Shown here: positions 8,133 through 17,305 of the stretch, piece by piece
Position numbering within the stretch: the stretch's first letter is position 1
Layout of the letters: every line of letters begins with the position of its first letter
Source: Phytohabitans houttuyneae
GTDB taxonomy: Bacteria > Actinomycetota > Actinomycetes > Mycobacteriales > Micromonosporaceae
Direction of reading: 5' to 3'
DNA length: 64,000 nucleotides
NCBI RefSeq assembly: GCF_011764425.1
Contig: NZ_BLPF01000004.1
Location: forward strand, 1,128,001-1,192,000
The notes under the pieces: generated by a model
What the model saw: the letters and a program-made list of their open reading frames with translations, nothing else
Databases searched by the model: none
Told to the model about the DNA's origin: nothing
Made by a program: the position numbers and the translations under genes

Positions 8133-11100
8133 TCAGAGGACCGGCTTGGTATCCGCGAGGAGTCGATCTATCTCGTCCATCACATCGCCGCGGCTGGGGT
8201 GGACCGGGTCGATCAGCGGTTCGCCGCGGCGGTCGAGGGCGCCCCACTTGCCGTTGCCGTTGCCGATGAGGAAGGCCACCGGGTGGATGACCACCGCCGG
8301 GTGTACGGGCGGCACGATAAGCCGCCCCGCCTTGTCCACGACGCCCTTGCGGCCACCACCGTCCACAATGGCCAGACCCTCGTCGGTGAAGCCGTCCACG
8401 TACCGCCCGTCGGTCAGCGCGGTCGCGAAGCCGGAGAAGCGGGTGGGCAGTACCACCTTGCCGGTCTTGTCCACCGCGCCCCAGCCGCCCTTGCGCACCG
8501 CGGCGATGCCGCGCCGGAACGGGCGTACGTCGTCGAAGCCCTCGGAGATGACGATGCGGCCGCTCTTGTCGATCGCGATCCAGCTGCCGTTGCCGTCGCG
8601 GGACACCCAGGCCAGGCCGTCGGAGAACGAGCCGACCCCGAGGTACCCGGCCGACGCCGTGATCAGCTGCTGCCCCTCCTCGTCGATCAGCTCCCAGGTC
8701 TGCGCCTCGGGGCGGCGCACCCAGGCCACCTGGTCGCGGAAGGGCTGCACGTCCGCGTACTCCGGCGGCACGACGAACTCACTCTCCGCGTTCGTGTACC
8801 CCCAGCGCTGCACCCGGTCGTGGAAGGCCGGCGCCGGCGGCCGGTGGATCTGCAGGATCTCGTCCTTGGAACGCGGGTACGGCCCCCACCCGTTTTCGGC
8901 CACCTTGTTGAAGACCGCGTCCAATGCGAGCTCGGTGCGCGCGATGAGCCCTGGGTCCTCGACCTTGCGCAGCTCGAGGGCCCGTTCGAAGTGGTTGCAC
9001 GCCTCGATGTACCGGCCCTGGTCGTAGCTGGAGCGCCCGGCGTGCTCGTGCATGGTGGCGCGGAGGCGGTCGGGCAGCTCGGAGGAGTTTGCCTCCTCGA
9101 AGAGCTGGTCGGCCTCGGCGAAGTCGCCCCGCCACTGCAGCACGTGCGCCAGCCGCGCCTGTGCGATCGCGATCCGCCGCAGCTCGCCGGTCGCCTCGGC
9201 GTGCGCCAGGGCCAGCTTGCCGTCGGACAGCGCCTTGCCGAGGTCACCGAGGATGCGGGAGACCACGGCGCGGAGGCTGAGCAGGCGCGCGCGGGCGCGG
9301 TTGTCGGTGGCCGGCTCCAGCTTTTCGCTCAGCCTGTCGCGGATCTCGCGCAGCTCCTCGGGGTTTTCCACGAGCTCGCGCAGCGTCTCGTGGTGGAAGC
9401 GCCACTCGTACGCCGCGAGCACCTGCTCCGGATCGGGCAGGTTGTCGGCGGGTTCGGCCGCGCTCTCGGCGGCCTCGCTTCCCGGCGGCGGTCCGCCGGC
9501 GCCCGGCACACCGCCGGCGGCCGGCTTCGCGGCGCCGTCGCGGGGCACGATCGGCGCGAGCATCGTCGGCGCCCGCAGCGCGGTCGCCGCACCGGCGGCC
9601 GGTCCGGCGGGCGCGGGCAGGACGGTGTCGGGGCTGGCCTCCGCGACCGGCCCATCGGTGTCGGCGGCGTCCGCGGACGGGTCCTCGCCGCCCGGCACGC
9701 CTTCCGGGCCGCCGGAATCGGCCGCACCGGGCTCGCCGCCACCATCGTCAGGCGCGTCGATCCGCGTGTCCGGGTCGGCGCCGCTCCAGGCCTCCTCAGC
9801 GCCCGCCCGAGCACCAGCGCCGTCGCCGCCCCACGAGTCGCCGTCGGGCGCGGCGGTGCCGGGTGGCGCCGTACCGATGCGGGCGGTCGCCTCCCCGCTA
9901 GGCGGCGCGGACACCGGGCTGGCGAGCGCGGCGGCCGGAGAGACAGGTACGGCGGACACGGGCGCCGGCGACACTGGCCCGGCCGGGGACACCGGTGGCG
10001 CCGTGGCGAGGTCCGAGCGATCCATCGACACCTCTCCCGTGGGCTCCGGCGACGTCGGGGCCGGGGAGCGGGGGTGAACCAGCCGGCCCCGTCGGAGGAC
10101 GAAGGCTTTTGGCGCGATGCGGCCTCGGCGGGCGGCGACTCGCTCCCGGCCGGCGGCACATCGCGGTCGGTGGGCGCGCCAGGCTGCCCGTGCTTCGCCG
10201 GCGGCAAGCCCTCACGCTCGCCCGGCGGGCGGTCCCTGTCGGCCGGTGACCGGTCGCGGTCGGCCGCGGGCTGACCACCGCCCGGCGGACGGTCTCTTTC
10301 GGCTGGTGACCGGTCGCGGTCTGCCGGCGGCTGACCACCGCGCTCCGGCGGCACCCAGCGCATCGGTCGGGCCGGCTCGGGGAACGGTGCCACCGCCGGC
10401 CGCGACGACTCGACGATCGGCGCCGCGGCACTCGCGGCCGCGGGTGGGACGCGGTCCGGAGGCTGGGCACGTCCCGTCTGGGCGCGACCGCTCGCCGGCT
10501 GCGCCCGGTCGTCCACCCGCTGTCCGCGGCCCTCGGCCGTCTGGGCGCGGCCTTCCACCGGCCGTCCCCGGCCATCAGCCGGCTGCCCATGACCGGGACC
10601 AGGCTGCGCCGCCCGGCTGTCCCCGGCCTGTCCGTGCCCAGGACCGGGCTGCCCGTGGCCAGGACCGGGCTGCCCGTGGCCCGCAGCGGGTTGTCCACGG
10701 CCGGGACCGGGCTGTTCGTGCGCCGGGCCAGGCTGCCCGCCGCCCGGAGCTGGCGCCTGACCTCGGCCGGGTGGCGTGGCTCGGCCCGCCGCCGCGCCGC
10801 CTTCCCAGCCGGGCCGTCCGCCGCCGGCCTCGAACCGCTCGTCCGGGCGGCCGTCACGACCCGCCCACGCCTCGTCTCGTGGCCCGCCGCGGCGGTCGCC
10901 GCTGCCCGCACCCGGGCCGGCCCACCGCTCGCCGCCTGAGTCGACCCTCGCGCGGCCTTCGCGCGGGCCAGGCGCCGCACGCCCGCCGGTCGGCTCCGTG
11001 GCCCAGCCCTCGCGCGCCGCGGGCTGGCGGCGCTCTCCGCCCCAACGCTCGTCCGGCCCGCCACGCCCACCCGGCCCGGCCGCGGACCCGCCCCAGGGGC

Positions 11101-12190
11101 CGTCCAGAGGCGTGCCGCGGCCGGCTCCGGACTCGCCCCGACGGTCGTCCGGCGGTGCGCCGCGTCCGGCTCCCGAATTGCCCCAGCGCTCGTCCGGCCC
11201 ACCACGGCCGCCCGACCCCGCTCCGGCGCCACCCCAACGCTCGTCCGGCGGCGCGCCACGGCCCGCTGCCGAGTCATTCCAGCGCTCGCCCGGCCCGGCG
11301 GCCGGTTCAGCCCAGCGTTCGTCAGGCGCACCTCGCCCACCCGGCGGGCTGCCGCGGTGCCGCTCGTGCCCGCCTGGACCGGATGCGGCGCCGGACCAGC
11401 GCTCGTCGACCCGGCCTCGGCCGCCGGGACCGCCGCTCGGATCCGCCCATCCGTCGCCCGGCCCACCAGGACCGGCCGCGGGACGCCGGTCACCCTGTCC
11501 GGAGGCCGCGGGACGCCGGTCACCGGGCCCGTCCGACCAAGGCTCGTCCCGACCACCGCGCCCACCGGGGCCGGGGGCCACACCGCGACCGCCACCGTGG
11601 CTGCCCGGCACCTGCGCGCTGCCCCGACTGCCACGGCCGTCGCGGGCGGGGGAAACCGGTCGCGGATCCTGGCCCCGGCTGTCCTCGCCGGCCCAGCCGT
11701 CGCGGCCGTCCGCCGGCCAGCGGTCGTCGTGGCGGCCCGGCGCGTACCGAGGGTCCTGCTCAGGTGCGCCACGGCCACGCTGGTCGCGCCCCTGGTCGGG
11801 GCCGACGGGCTGGCTGCTGCCACGTGCGGCGGCCGGGCGGCGACCCGGTGCGGGCGGCGGCGTCCACCGGATGCCGCCACCGCTCGGCGGCGGCACGGGC
11901 AGACCACGATCCGCCGCGGGCGACAGAGGCTTGGCCACCGGCTGGTCGGCAGGGCGGGCGCTCGCCGGGCGCACACCGGCGCCGGAGTGTGGCACGGAGG
12001 CGGACCCGCGGCCCGAGGTGCCCGTGCGGCGCGGGCCGAGGTCGTCGGCCTCGTCGGGCGGCAGCTGGTCGCGGCCGGTGTCACCGGGATAGCGCAGGCT
12101 GGGGTGCAGAGCCTGCCACTCGTCGGTGCTCTCGTGCACCCACGAGGGCTCGTCCGGGCCCCGCCGGTAGCCGAGGAAGTCCTCGCTCAC
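8133..12190 (-). CDS. Large WG-repeat protein with low-complexity N-terminal region (apparent frameshift near 10058)
   Basis: Corrected length is about 1,352 residues. The start is GTG 12190 (VSEDFLGYRRGPDEPSWVHE) behind a GGGAGG site. Residues 60-700 are Gly/Pro/Arg-rich, with many PDERWG-like units (about 10790-11450) and PGHGQPGPGHGQ-like units (about 10560-10740). A frame break occurs near 10058. One extra base in the GGGG run at 10057-10060 joins GWFTPAPRP to TSPEPTGEVSMDRSD and keeps the rest open to 8133. The C-terminal 480 residues are folded: a helical, TPR-like region (LPDPEQVLAAYEWRFHHETL onward), then WG repeats such as WELIDEEGQQLI, WGAVDKTGKVVLP, GVVDKAGRLIVPP and WGALDRRGEPLI. 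The function is unknown. WG repeats usually mediate binding, and no signal peptide is seen. Confidence 0.75.
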
Positions 12191-12367
12191 ATCGCCTCCC
12201 GAGGGAGGTGAAGGCCGGGTTTGGTGGTCGCGCTCGGCCGCGAGCCCGTCGTGGCTTCGCTCACGGCCGATCTCACCTCGTCGGAAAAATGTGTCGCTGT
12301 GCCCTCGCATGCACCGGATAGAGTCTCTCGGCTCGGGTGCTGTGCGGTCGTGAAAGAGGGTATCGGC

Positions 12368-13225
12368 GTGGATTCGGTCAACGCCACTAGCGCCCGGTGG
12401 GTACATCAAAACGTTGTCGTGTCCTTTCGGACATTTGCCGCCATAACCGGATCGGGGTTCCGCCGGTATTCCACCTACCGACAGGCAACCGTCGCCGGCG
12501 CGTTCACAAACACGGTCTTCGGCTTCCTCCGCTGTTACGTGCTTCTGGCCGTCGCGGACGCGACGGCCCAAGGCCTCGCGGGTGGTTACGACCGCGCGCA
12601 ACTGGCCACGTTCGTCTGGGTCGGGCAGGGACTGCTTGCCGTGGTACTGCTGTGGGGCTGGACCGAGCTCGCCGACCGCATCCGCACCGGTGACGTGGCC
12701 GGCGACCTGCTGCGTCCGGTCAGCCCGGTGCTCAGCTACCTGGCTACCGACGTCGGCCGGGCCGGCCACGCCGTGGTCACCCGGCTCGTCCCGCCGGTGG
12801 TGACCGGCCTGATCTTCTTCGACATGTACCTCCCGCGCCGCTGGGCCACCGTGCCGCTCTTCGTGGTCTCCATGGCACTCGCGGTGGTGGCCTGCTTCGG
12901 CTGCCGGTACCTGGTCAACGCCTCCGCCTACTGGCTGCAGGACGTGCGCGGGCCGATGATCGCCTGGACGCTCGGCTCGGGCGTGCTCGCCGGCCTGTAC
13001 TTCCCGCTGCGCTTCCTCCCCGACTGGGCGGCGGTGGCGCTGTGGGTGGGCACCCCGTTCCCCAGCCTGCTCCAGACGCCGCTCGACGTGATCGTGGAGC
13101 GCGACCCACCCGCACTGCAGGCCGGCCTCGTGGCGCTCCAGGCGGTGTGGGTGGTGCTGCTGCTCGCCCTGTGCCGCTGGGTGCAGCGCCGCGCCGAGCG
13201 GAAGCTGGTGATCCAAGGTGGTTGA
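12368..13225 (+). CDS. ABC-2 family exporter permease (first subunit)
   Basis: A 285-residue permease with about six membrane segments, of the family usually paired with a second permease and a COG4586-type ATPase. It begins SFRTFAAITGSGFRRYSTYRQATVAGAFTN after a short leader, and the last helix ends before the basic WVQRRAERKLVIQGG tail. The start is placed at GTG 12368, preceded by AGAGGG at good spacing; an internal GTG at 12419 is the main alternative. It is the first gene of a three-gene operon and overlaps the next by eight bases. The exported substrate is unknown. Confidence 0.85.
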   Translation: MDSVNATSARWVHQNVVVSFRTFAAITGSGFRRYSTYRQATVAGAFTNTVFGFLRCYVLLAVADATAQGLAGGYDRAQLATFVWVGQGLLAVVLLWGWTELADRIRTGDVAGDLLRPVSPVLSYLATDVGRAGHAVVTRLVPPVVTGLIFFDMYLPRRWATVPLFVVSMALAVVACFGCRYLVNASAYWLQDVRGPMIAWTLGSGVLAGLYFPLRFLPDWAAVALWVGTPFPSLLQTPLDVIVERDPPALQAGLVALQAVWVVLLLALCRWVQRRAERKLVIQGG

Positions 13226-14018
13226 CCTGCGGCCGTACGTGGCGCTTTTCCGTGGCCAGGCGCGCTCACTCGCGTCGTACCGTGCGTCGTTCGTCTTGGA
13301 GCTCAGCACAAACGTCTTCGCCACCGTGATGGATGTGCTGACCGTGCTGGTGCTGTTCCGCGTCAGCCGTACCCTCGGCGGCTTCACGCTCCACGAAGCG
13401 CTGCTGATGGTGGGCCTCTCGTCGTGCGCGTTCGCCACGGCGGACCTTGCGGTCGGCAACATCGAGCGGATCAAGTTCTACGTGCGCACCGGGCTGCTGG
13501 ACGCGGTGCTGGTACGCCCGCTCGGCGCCCTGCCCCAGCTGCTGCTCATGGACCTGCCGCTGCGCAAGCTCTCCCGCTGCGCCTTCGGCACGGGCGTGCT
13601 CGCCTTCGCGGCGGCCACGGCCGGCGTCGACTGGACGGCGGGACGGGTGGTGCTGGTGGTGGCGGCGCCACTGGCGGGTGCGGTGTTCTTCGCCGCCATC
13701 TTCGTGGTGAGTGCGGCGGTGGCGTTCTGGTGGGTGGAGACCGGCGAGATCGGCAACGCGTTCACCTACGGCGGGCGCGACTTCACGTCGTACCCAATAA
13801 CTGTCTACAGTGGATGGTTTCGGCGCCTCTTCGCGTACGGCGTCGGCTTCGCGTTCGTCGCCTACTACCCGGCGCTGGCCCTCCTGGGCCGGACCGACCC
13901 GCTTGGCCTGCCGGGGTGGGTGGGGTACGCGGCGCCGTTGGTCGCCGTGGTCGCGGCCACGGCCGCCACCGCCGTGTGGCGGGTCGGCATCAGGCACTAC
14001 CGGAGTACGGGGTCATGA
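13218..14018 (+). CDS. ABC-2 family exporter permease (second subunit)
   Basis: A 266-residue partner permease. It has about six hydrophobic helices (roughly residues 25-50, 55-75, 110-130, 138-160, 205-225 and 235-255) and a conserved ERIKFYVRTGLLDAVLVRPL loop near residue 85. The GTG start at 13218 lies inside the end of the previous gene and its stop overlaps the ATPase start (ATGA), so the three subunits are translated as a coupled set. It probably forms a heterodimeric channel with the upstream permease. Confidence 0.85.
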   Translation: MVDLRPYVALFRGQARSLASYRASFVLELSTNVFATVMDVLTVLVLFRVSRTLGGFTLHEALLMVGLSSCAFATADLAVGNIERIKFYVRTGLLDAVLVRPLGALPQLLLMDLPLRKLSRCAFGTGVLAFAAATAGVDWTAGRVVLVVAAPLAGAVFFAAIFVVSAAVAFWWVETGEIGNAFTYGGRDFTSYPITVYSGWFRRLFAYGVGFAFVAYYPALALLGRTDPLGLPGWVGYAAPLVAVVAATAATAVWRVGIRHYRSTGS

Positions 14019-14965
14019 CGGTGGTCATCGAAGCACGCGGCCTGCGCAAGGAGTTCACGGTGCGGGTCAAGGCCGGTCGGCTGCGCCGCGAGAAACGGGT
14101 CGTCGCCGCGGTCGCCGGTGTGGACCTGCGCGTGGAGCGCGGCGAGATGCTCGGCTACATCGGGCCGAACGGGGCCGGCAAGTCCACCACCCTCAAGATG
14201 CTGACCGGCATCCTCACGCCGTCGGCGGGCGAGGCGCGGGTGTGCGGGCTGGTACCCGTCCCGCAGCGCACACGCCTGGCGCGGCGGATCGGCGTGGTGT
14301 TCGGCCAGCGCTCGCAGCTGTGGTGGGACCTGCCGCTGCGCGACTCGTTCGACCTGCTGCGCCACATCTACCGGGTACCGGCCGCCGACCATGCCGCCCG
14401 CCTGCGCCGCTGCCGGGGGCTGCTCGACCTGGACGAGTTCATGGACACGCCGGTGCGGCAGCTGTCGCTCGGCCAGCGGATGCGCGGCGAGCTGACCGCG
14501 GCGCTGCTGCACGGGCCGGAGGTGCTCTTCCTGGACGAGCCGACGATCGGGCTCGATGTGGTGAGCAAGCAGGCGGTGCGTTCGTTCCTGTCCGACCTGG
14601 GCGCGGGTGGCGACGTCACACTGGTGCTCACCACGCACGACCTGGCCGACATCGAGCGGCTGTGCCGGCGGCTCGTCGTGATCGACCACGGGCGGGTGGT
14701 GCACGATGGGAGCATCGAGGCGCTGCACGCCCGGTACGGCTCGCGGCGCCGGGTCGTCGCCGACCTTGACGAGCCGGTCGCCGCACCGCCGGAGGGCGCG
14801 GTGGTGGAGGCGGACGGGCGGCGGCTGGTGTTCACAGTGGACGGTCCGGCCGCGCCGGTGATCGCCCGCCTGGCCGCCCTGCCGGCGCTGCGCGACCTCA
14901 CGATCGAGGAGCCGGACATCGAAGAGGTGGTGACCCGCCTCTACCTCAGTCAGGGTGCTCCATGA
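14015..14965 (+). CDS. ABC transporter ATP-binding protein (COG4586-like)
   Basis: A 316-residue ATPase driving the exporter formed by the two preceding permeases. Walker A GPNGAGKST is at residues 50-58, the signature LSLGQ at 150-154, Walker B LFLDEPT at 171-177, and the H-loop His is in TTHDLADIERL. The Q-loop region FGQRSQLWWDLP is typical of the ABC-2 subfamily that includes COG4586. Residues 230-316 are an extra C-terminal domain, ending DIEEVVTRLYLSQGAP. The ATG at 14015 overlaps the upstream stop. The 3' end overlaps the convergent regulator gene by 20 bases. Confidence 0.93.
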   Translation: MTVVIEARGLRKEFTVRVKAGRLRREKRVVAAVAGVDLRVERGEMLGYIGPNGAGKSTTLKMLTGILTPSAGEARVCGLVPVPQRTRLARRIGVVFGQRSQLWWDLPLRDSFDLLRHIYRVPAADHAARLRRCRGLLDLDEFMDTPVRQLSLGQRMRGELTAALLHGPEVLFLDEPTIGLDVVSKQAVRSFLSDLGAGGDVTLVLTTHDLADIERLCRRLVVIDHGRVVHDGSIEALHARYGSRRRVVADLDEPVAAPPEGAVVEADGRRLVFTVDGPAAPVIARLAALPALRDLTIEEPDIEEVVTRLYLSQGAP

Positions 14966-15506
14966 CCAGCACGACGAGCGTGTCCGGCTCCAGCGCCTCG
15001 TACACGTGCTCCACGTCGCCGGGAAACGCGGCGTAGTCGCCCGGTCGGAGCTCGACCGGCTCGGCGGCCGGGCCGGTGCGCACCCGCCCGCGGGCCACGA
15101 TCATGTGCTCGACGCTGCCCGGGATGTGCGCCTCCGCCTTGCGCAGCGCGCCGGGGTCGAGCTCGACGAGGTAGATGTCCCGCCGCGCGTGGCGCGAGCC
15201 GACCGAGAGCAGGATGCCGGTGAAGTCGGCCTGTTCCGAGCGGACGCCGGGCGCCTCGCCGGCGCGGATGACCCGCACGGCCGGCGTGGGCGGCTCCACC
15301 AGCCGGCTGAACGGCACGCCGAGCGCGACCCCCAGTGACCAGAGCGTCTCCACGCTGGGGTTGCCGGTGCCCGCCTCCAGCTGGGAGAGCGTCGACTTGG
15401 CGATCCCCGCCCGCCGCGCCAGCTCGGTGAGGGAGATGCCGGCCTTGTCCCGCTCGCGGCGCAGGGCGGCGGCGATCGTGGCGAGCGGAGGTGCTGTTCG
15501 GTCCAT
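14946..15506 (-). CDS. XRE-family regulator with C-terminal cupin domain
   Basis: A 186-residue transcription factor. Residues 11-66 form the helix-turn-helix (ISLTELARRAGIAKSTLSQL). A cupin sensor domain follows, with SVEHMIVARGRVRTG and ELRPGDYAAFPGDVEHVYEA. It is transcribed away from azlCD across a 55-bp gap that contains a perfect inverted repeat (GTTCG-N6-CGAAC), so it probably controls azlCD and itself. Small-molecule binding by the cupin, possibly an amino acid, is inferred from context only. Confidence 0.9.
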   Translation of the reverse strand: MDRTAPPLATIAAALRRERDKAGISLTELARRAGIAKSTLSQLEAGTGNPSVETLWSLGVALGVPFSRLVEPPTPAVRVIRAGEAPGVRSEQADFTGILLSVGSRHARRDIYLVELDPGALRKAEAHIPGSVEHMIVARGRVRTGPAAEPVELRPGDYAAFPGDVEHVYEALEPDTLVVLVMEHPD

Positions 15507-15516
15507 CGTCCGATCC

Positions 15517-15532
15517 GTTCGACTTGACGAAC
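15517..15532. promoter_or_regulatory. Candidate operator between the XRE-cupin gene and azlC
   Basis: GTTCGACTTGACGAAC is a perfect inverted repeat (5-bp arms, 6-bp centre). It lies 10 bp upstream of the regulator start and 29 bp upstream of azlC. The centre includes TTGAC, which could serve as a -35 element for azlC, whose leader would be very short. Its position in a 55-bp divergent gap fits an operator for the HTH-cupin protein. Binding is inferred. Confidence 0.45.
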
Positions 15533-15561
15533 ACGGGGTTGTGTGTTCACTATTTTGTACT

Positions 15562-16236
15562 ATGCGTACGGCAGAGCGAACAGTCGACCGCTCCCTCGCC
15601 CGGGATGTCGGGGCGATCGGGCTCGCGGTGTTCGCGGTCGGCATGTCCTTCGGCGCCATCGCGGTGGCCGCGGGGCTACCGGCGTGGGCGGTCATCGCCA
15701 TGTCGATCGTCGTCTTCGCGGGCGGTTCGCAGTTCATGGCGGTGGGGCTGGTGGCGGCCGGCAACCCGTTCGCCGCGGTCTTCGCCGGCCTGCTGCTGAA
15801 CGCCCGCCACCTCCCCTTCGGCCTGGCCGTCGCGGACGCGGTCGGCACCGGGTGGCGGCGCCGGCTGATCGGCAGCCACATCCTGATCGACGAGTCGGTC
15901 GCGTTCACGATGGCCCAGTCCGACCCGGCCAGCCGCCGCCGGGCCTACTGGCTGACCGGCGCCACGCTCTTCGTGAGCTGGAACGTGGGCGGGGTGCTCG
16001 GCGTCATGCTGGGCGGGGCGGTCGGCGACACGGACGCGCTGGGCCTGGACGCCGCGTTCCCGGCCGGCCTGATCGCGCTGCTGCTGCCCTCGCTGCGCGA
16101 CCCCGAGACCCGCAACGTCGCGCTGGCCGGCACGCTGGTCGCCGTCGTCACGACCCCACTGCTGCCGGCCGGGCTGCCCGTGCTGCTCGCGCTGAGCGGC
16201 CTGCTGCTGATGCGCCGCAACGGTGGAGGACTCTGA
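15562..16236 (+). CDS. azlC: AzlC-family branched-chain amino acid exporter, large subunit
   Basis: A 224-residue membrane protein of the AzlC family, which pairs with AzlD to export branched-chain amino acids or related compounds. Hydrophobic helices run throughout. The conserved FAGGSQFMAVGLVAAGNPFA (about residues 52-71) and LLLNARHLPFGLAVAD stretches are family hallmarks. The ATG at 15562 has almost no untranslated space after a TATTTTGTAC sequence, so the transcript may be nearly leaderless. It overlaps azlD by one base (TGATG) and is probably regulated by the divergent HTH-cupin gene. Confidence 0.92.
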   Translation: MRTAERTVDRSLARDVGAIGLAVFAVGMSFGAIAVAAGLPAWAVIAMSIVVFAGGSQFMAVGLVAAGNPFAAVFAGLLLNARHLPFGLAVADAVGTGWRRRLIGSHILIDESVAFTMAQSDPASRRRAYWLTGATLFVSWNVGGVLGVMLGGAVGDTDALGLDAAFPAGLIALLLPSLRDPETRNVALAGTLVAVVTTPLLPAGLPVLLALSGLLLMRRNGGGL

Positions 16237-16544
16237 TGCTGATCGCCGTGATCGTTGCCCTCGCCGTCGGGACATACGCCTTCCGCCTGGCCGGCGTCAT
16301 CCTGCACGACCGCCTCGAACTGCCCGCCCCACTGCGCCGCATGCTGCCCCTGGCCGCCGCGGCACTGCTGGCCGCACTGGCCGGTACCGCCGCACTGACC
16401 GACTCCGGCGCCTTCGCCGGCATCGCCCGGCCGGCCGGGGTAGCGGTGGGCGCCCTGCTCGCCTGGCGCAAGGCACCCTTCGTCGTGGTGGTGGTCTCGG
16501 CCGCCGCCACCGCCGCCCTCCTCCGCCTGGCCGGCGTGCCCTAA
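16236..16544 (+). CDS. azlD: AzlD-family small subunit of the branched-chain amino acid exporter
   Basis: A 102-residue protein with three to four hydrophobic helices (residues 1-18, 37-56, 66-80 and 83-98) and the typical RRMLPLAAAALLAAL motif. It starts in the stop codon of azlC and should form the two-component exporter with it. A strong palindrome at 16561-16628 follows and may terminate the operon. Confidence 0.9.
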   Translation: MLIAVIVALAVGTYAFRLAGVILHDRLELPAPLRRMLPLAAAALLAALAGTAALTDSGAFAGIARPAGVAVGALLAWRKAPFVVVVVSAAATAALLRLAGVP

Positions 16545-16560
16545 GCCCTGGTCCCCACCG

Positions 16561-16628
16561 CGCGTTGATCAGGGACTTGGTGGGCGTGTCGTGCGGCGCG
16601 CCGCTCCATCAAGTCCCTGATCAACGCG
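16561..16628. repeat. Dispersed palindromic repeat, copy 1
   Basis: Arms CGCGTTGATCAGGGACTTG (16561-16579) and CAAGTCCCTGATCAACGCG (16610-16628) are perfect 19-bp inverted repeats around a loop beginning GTGGGCGTGTCG. Arms and loop recur at 28121-28182 and 44267-44327. It lies just after azlD and could work as a terminator, but it lacks a U-tract. The conserved loop shows that the copies share ancestry. Confidence 0.85.
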
Positions 16629-16740
16629 TGCTGGCGGCGCTCTAGGTCCCGAAAGTCGCGGGACGTTCGTCAGGCGTGCGCGGGACGGTACGCGCCGGAG
16701 TCTCCTCTCGACGGTTCTCACCGAGCGGGAGGAGCGCACC

Positions 16741-17220
16741 ATGACGAGCCCGAAGCAAAACAGCGGCGGCCCTGTTTTCGTAGTGGCCACCAACAACACG
16801 ATGGTGCACGTCTACCGGGATGTGCAGAGCCTCGTGGATACCCGGGAGATCAAGCCCGACCAGCTGAGGTCGATTGAGTTCTTCGATGTCCAGGGGCGCA
16901 CGCTCGTGCCGGTGCTCAGCGACACGGGGGCGCTGACCGGGCTCAAGGACTCCGGCAACCCGCCGAACACGGCGGGCGTCCAGCAGCGGCTCTACACCAC
17001 CCGGGCCAACCTCGCCAGCAGCGTCGATGCCCGCATCGCGCGGCACGAGCCGAAGGTGACCAGGGACGAGGCGCTGAGCCACCTCGCGGTGATCGACGGG
17101 CGGAGCCTGCCCGATTGCTACGTGCTACTCGAACCGATCTTCTCCCACTCGTACGCTAGCGCCGGACTCATCCAGCCGCGGCACGACGGCAGCTGGTGGC
17201 ACAACTTCTGGGCGCACTGA
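16741..17220 (+). CDS. Hypothetical protein
   Basis: A 159-residue soluble protein that I do not recognise. The N-terminal half reads as an alpha/beta fold (GPVFVVATNNTMVHVYRDVQ, then IKPDQLRSIEFFDVQGR). The C-terminal half is helical, followed by an aromatic end (GSWWHNFWAH). The start ATG 16741 has a strong GGGAGGAG site. It stands alone between azlD and the sensor kinase. No motif points to an activity. Confidence 0.75.
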   Translation: MTSPKQNSGGPVFVVATNNTMVHVYRDVQSLVDTREIKPDQLRSIEFFDVQGRTLVPVLSDTGALTGLKDSGNPPNTAGVQQRLYTTRANLASSVDARIARHEPKVTRDEALSHLAVIDGRSLPDCYVLLEPIFSHSYASAGLIQPRHDGSWWHNFWAH

Positions 17221-17305
17221 CTGGTGGTGGTGACGCCGCGGGCGGTGGCGATCGGCGTTCGGTTGGAGGCGTGATGGGTGGCATACCCGGCCCGAGACGG
17301 AAGCC

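Noticed and set aside
9329-13474. A single 1,381-residue reverse-strand protein reaching past 12190
   Set aside because: The part upstream of 12190 is antisense to a well-supported ABC permease, and the part downstream of about 10058 is out of frame with the WG-repeat protein. The GTG at 12190 with GGGAGG is the real start.
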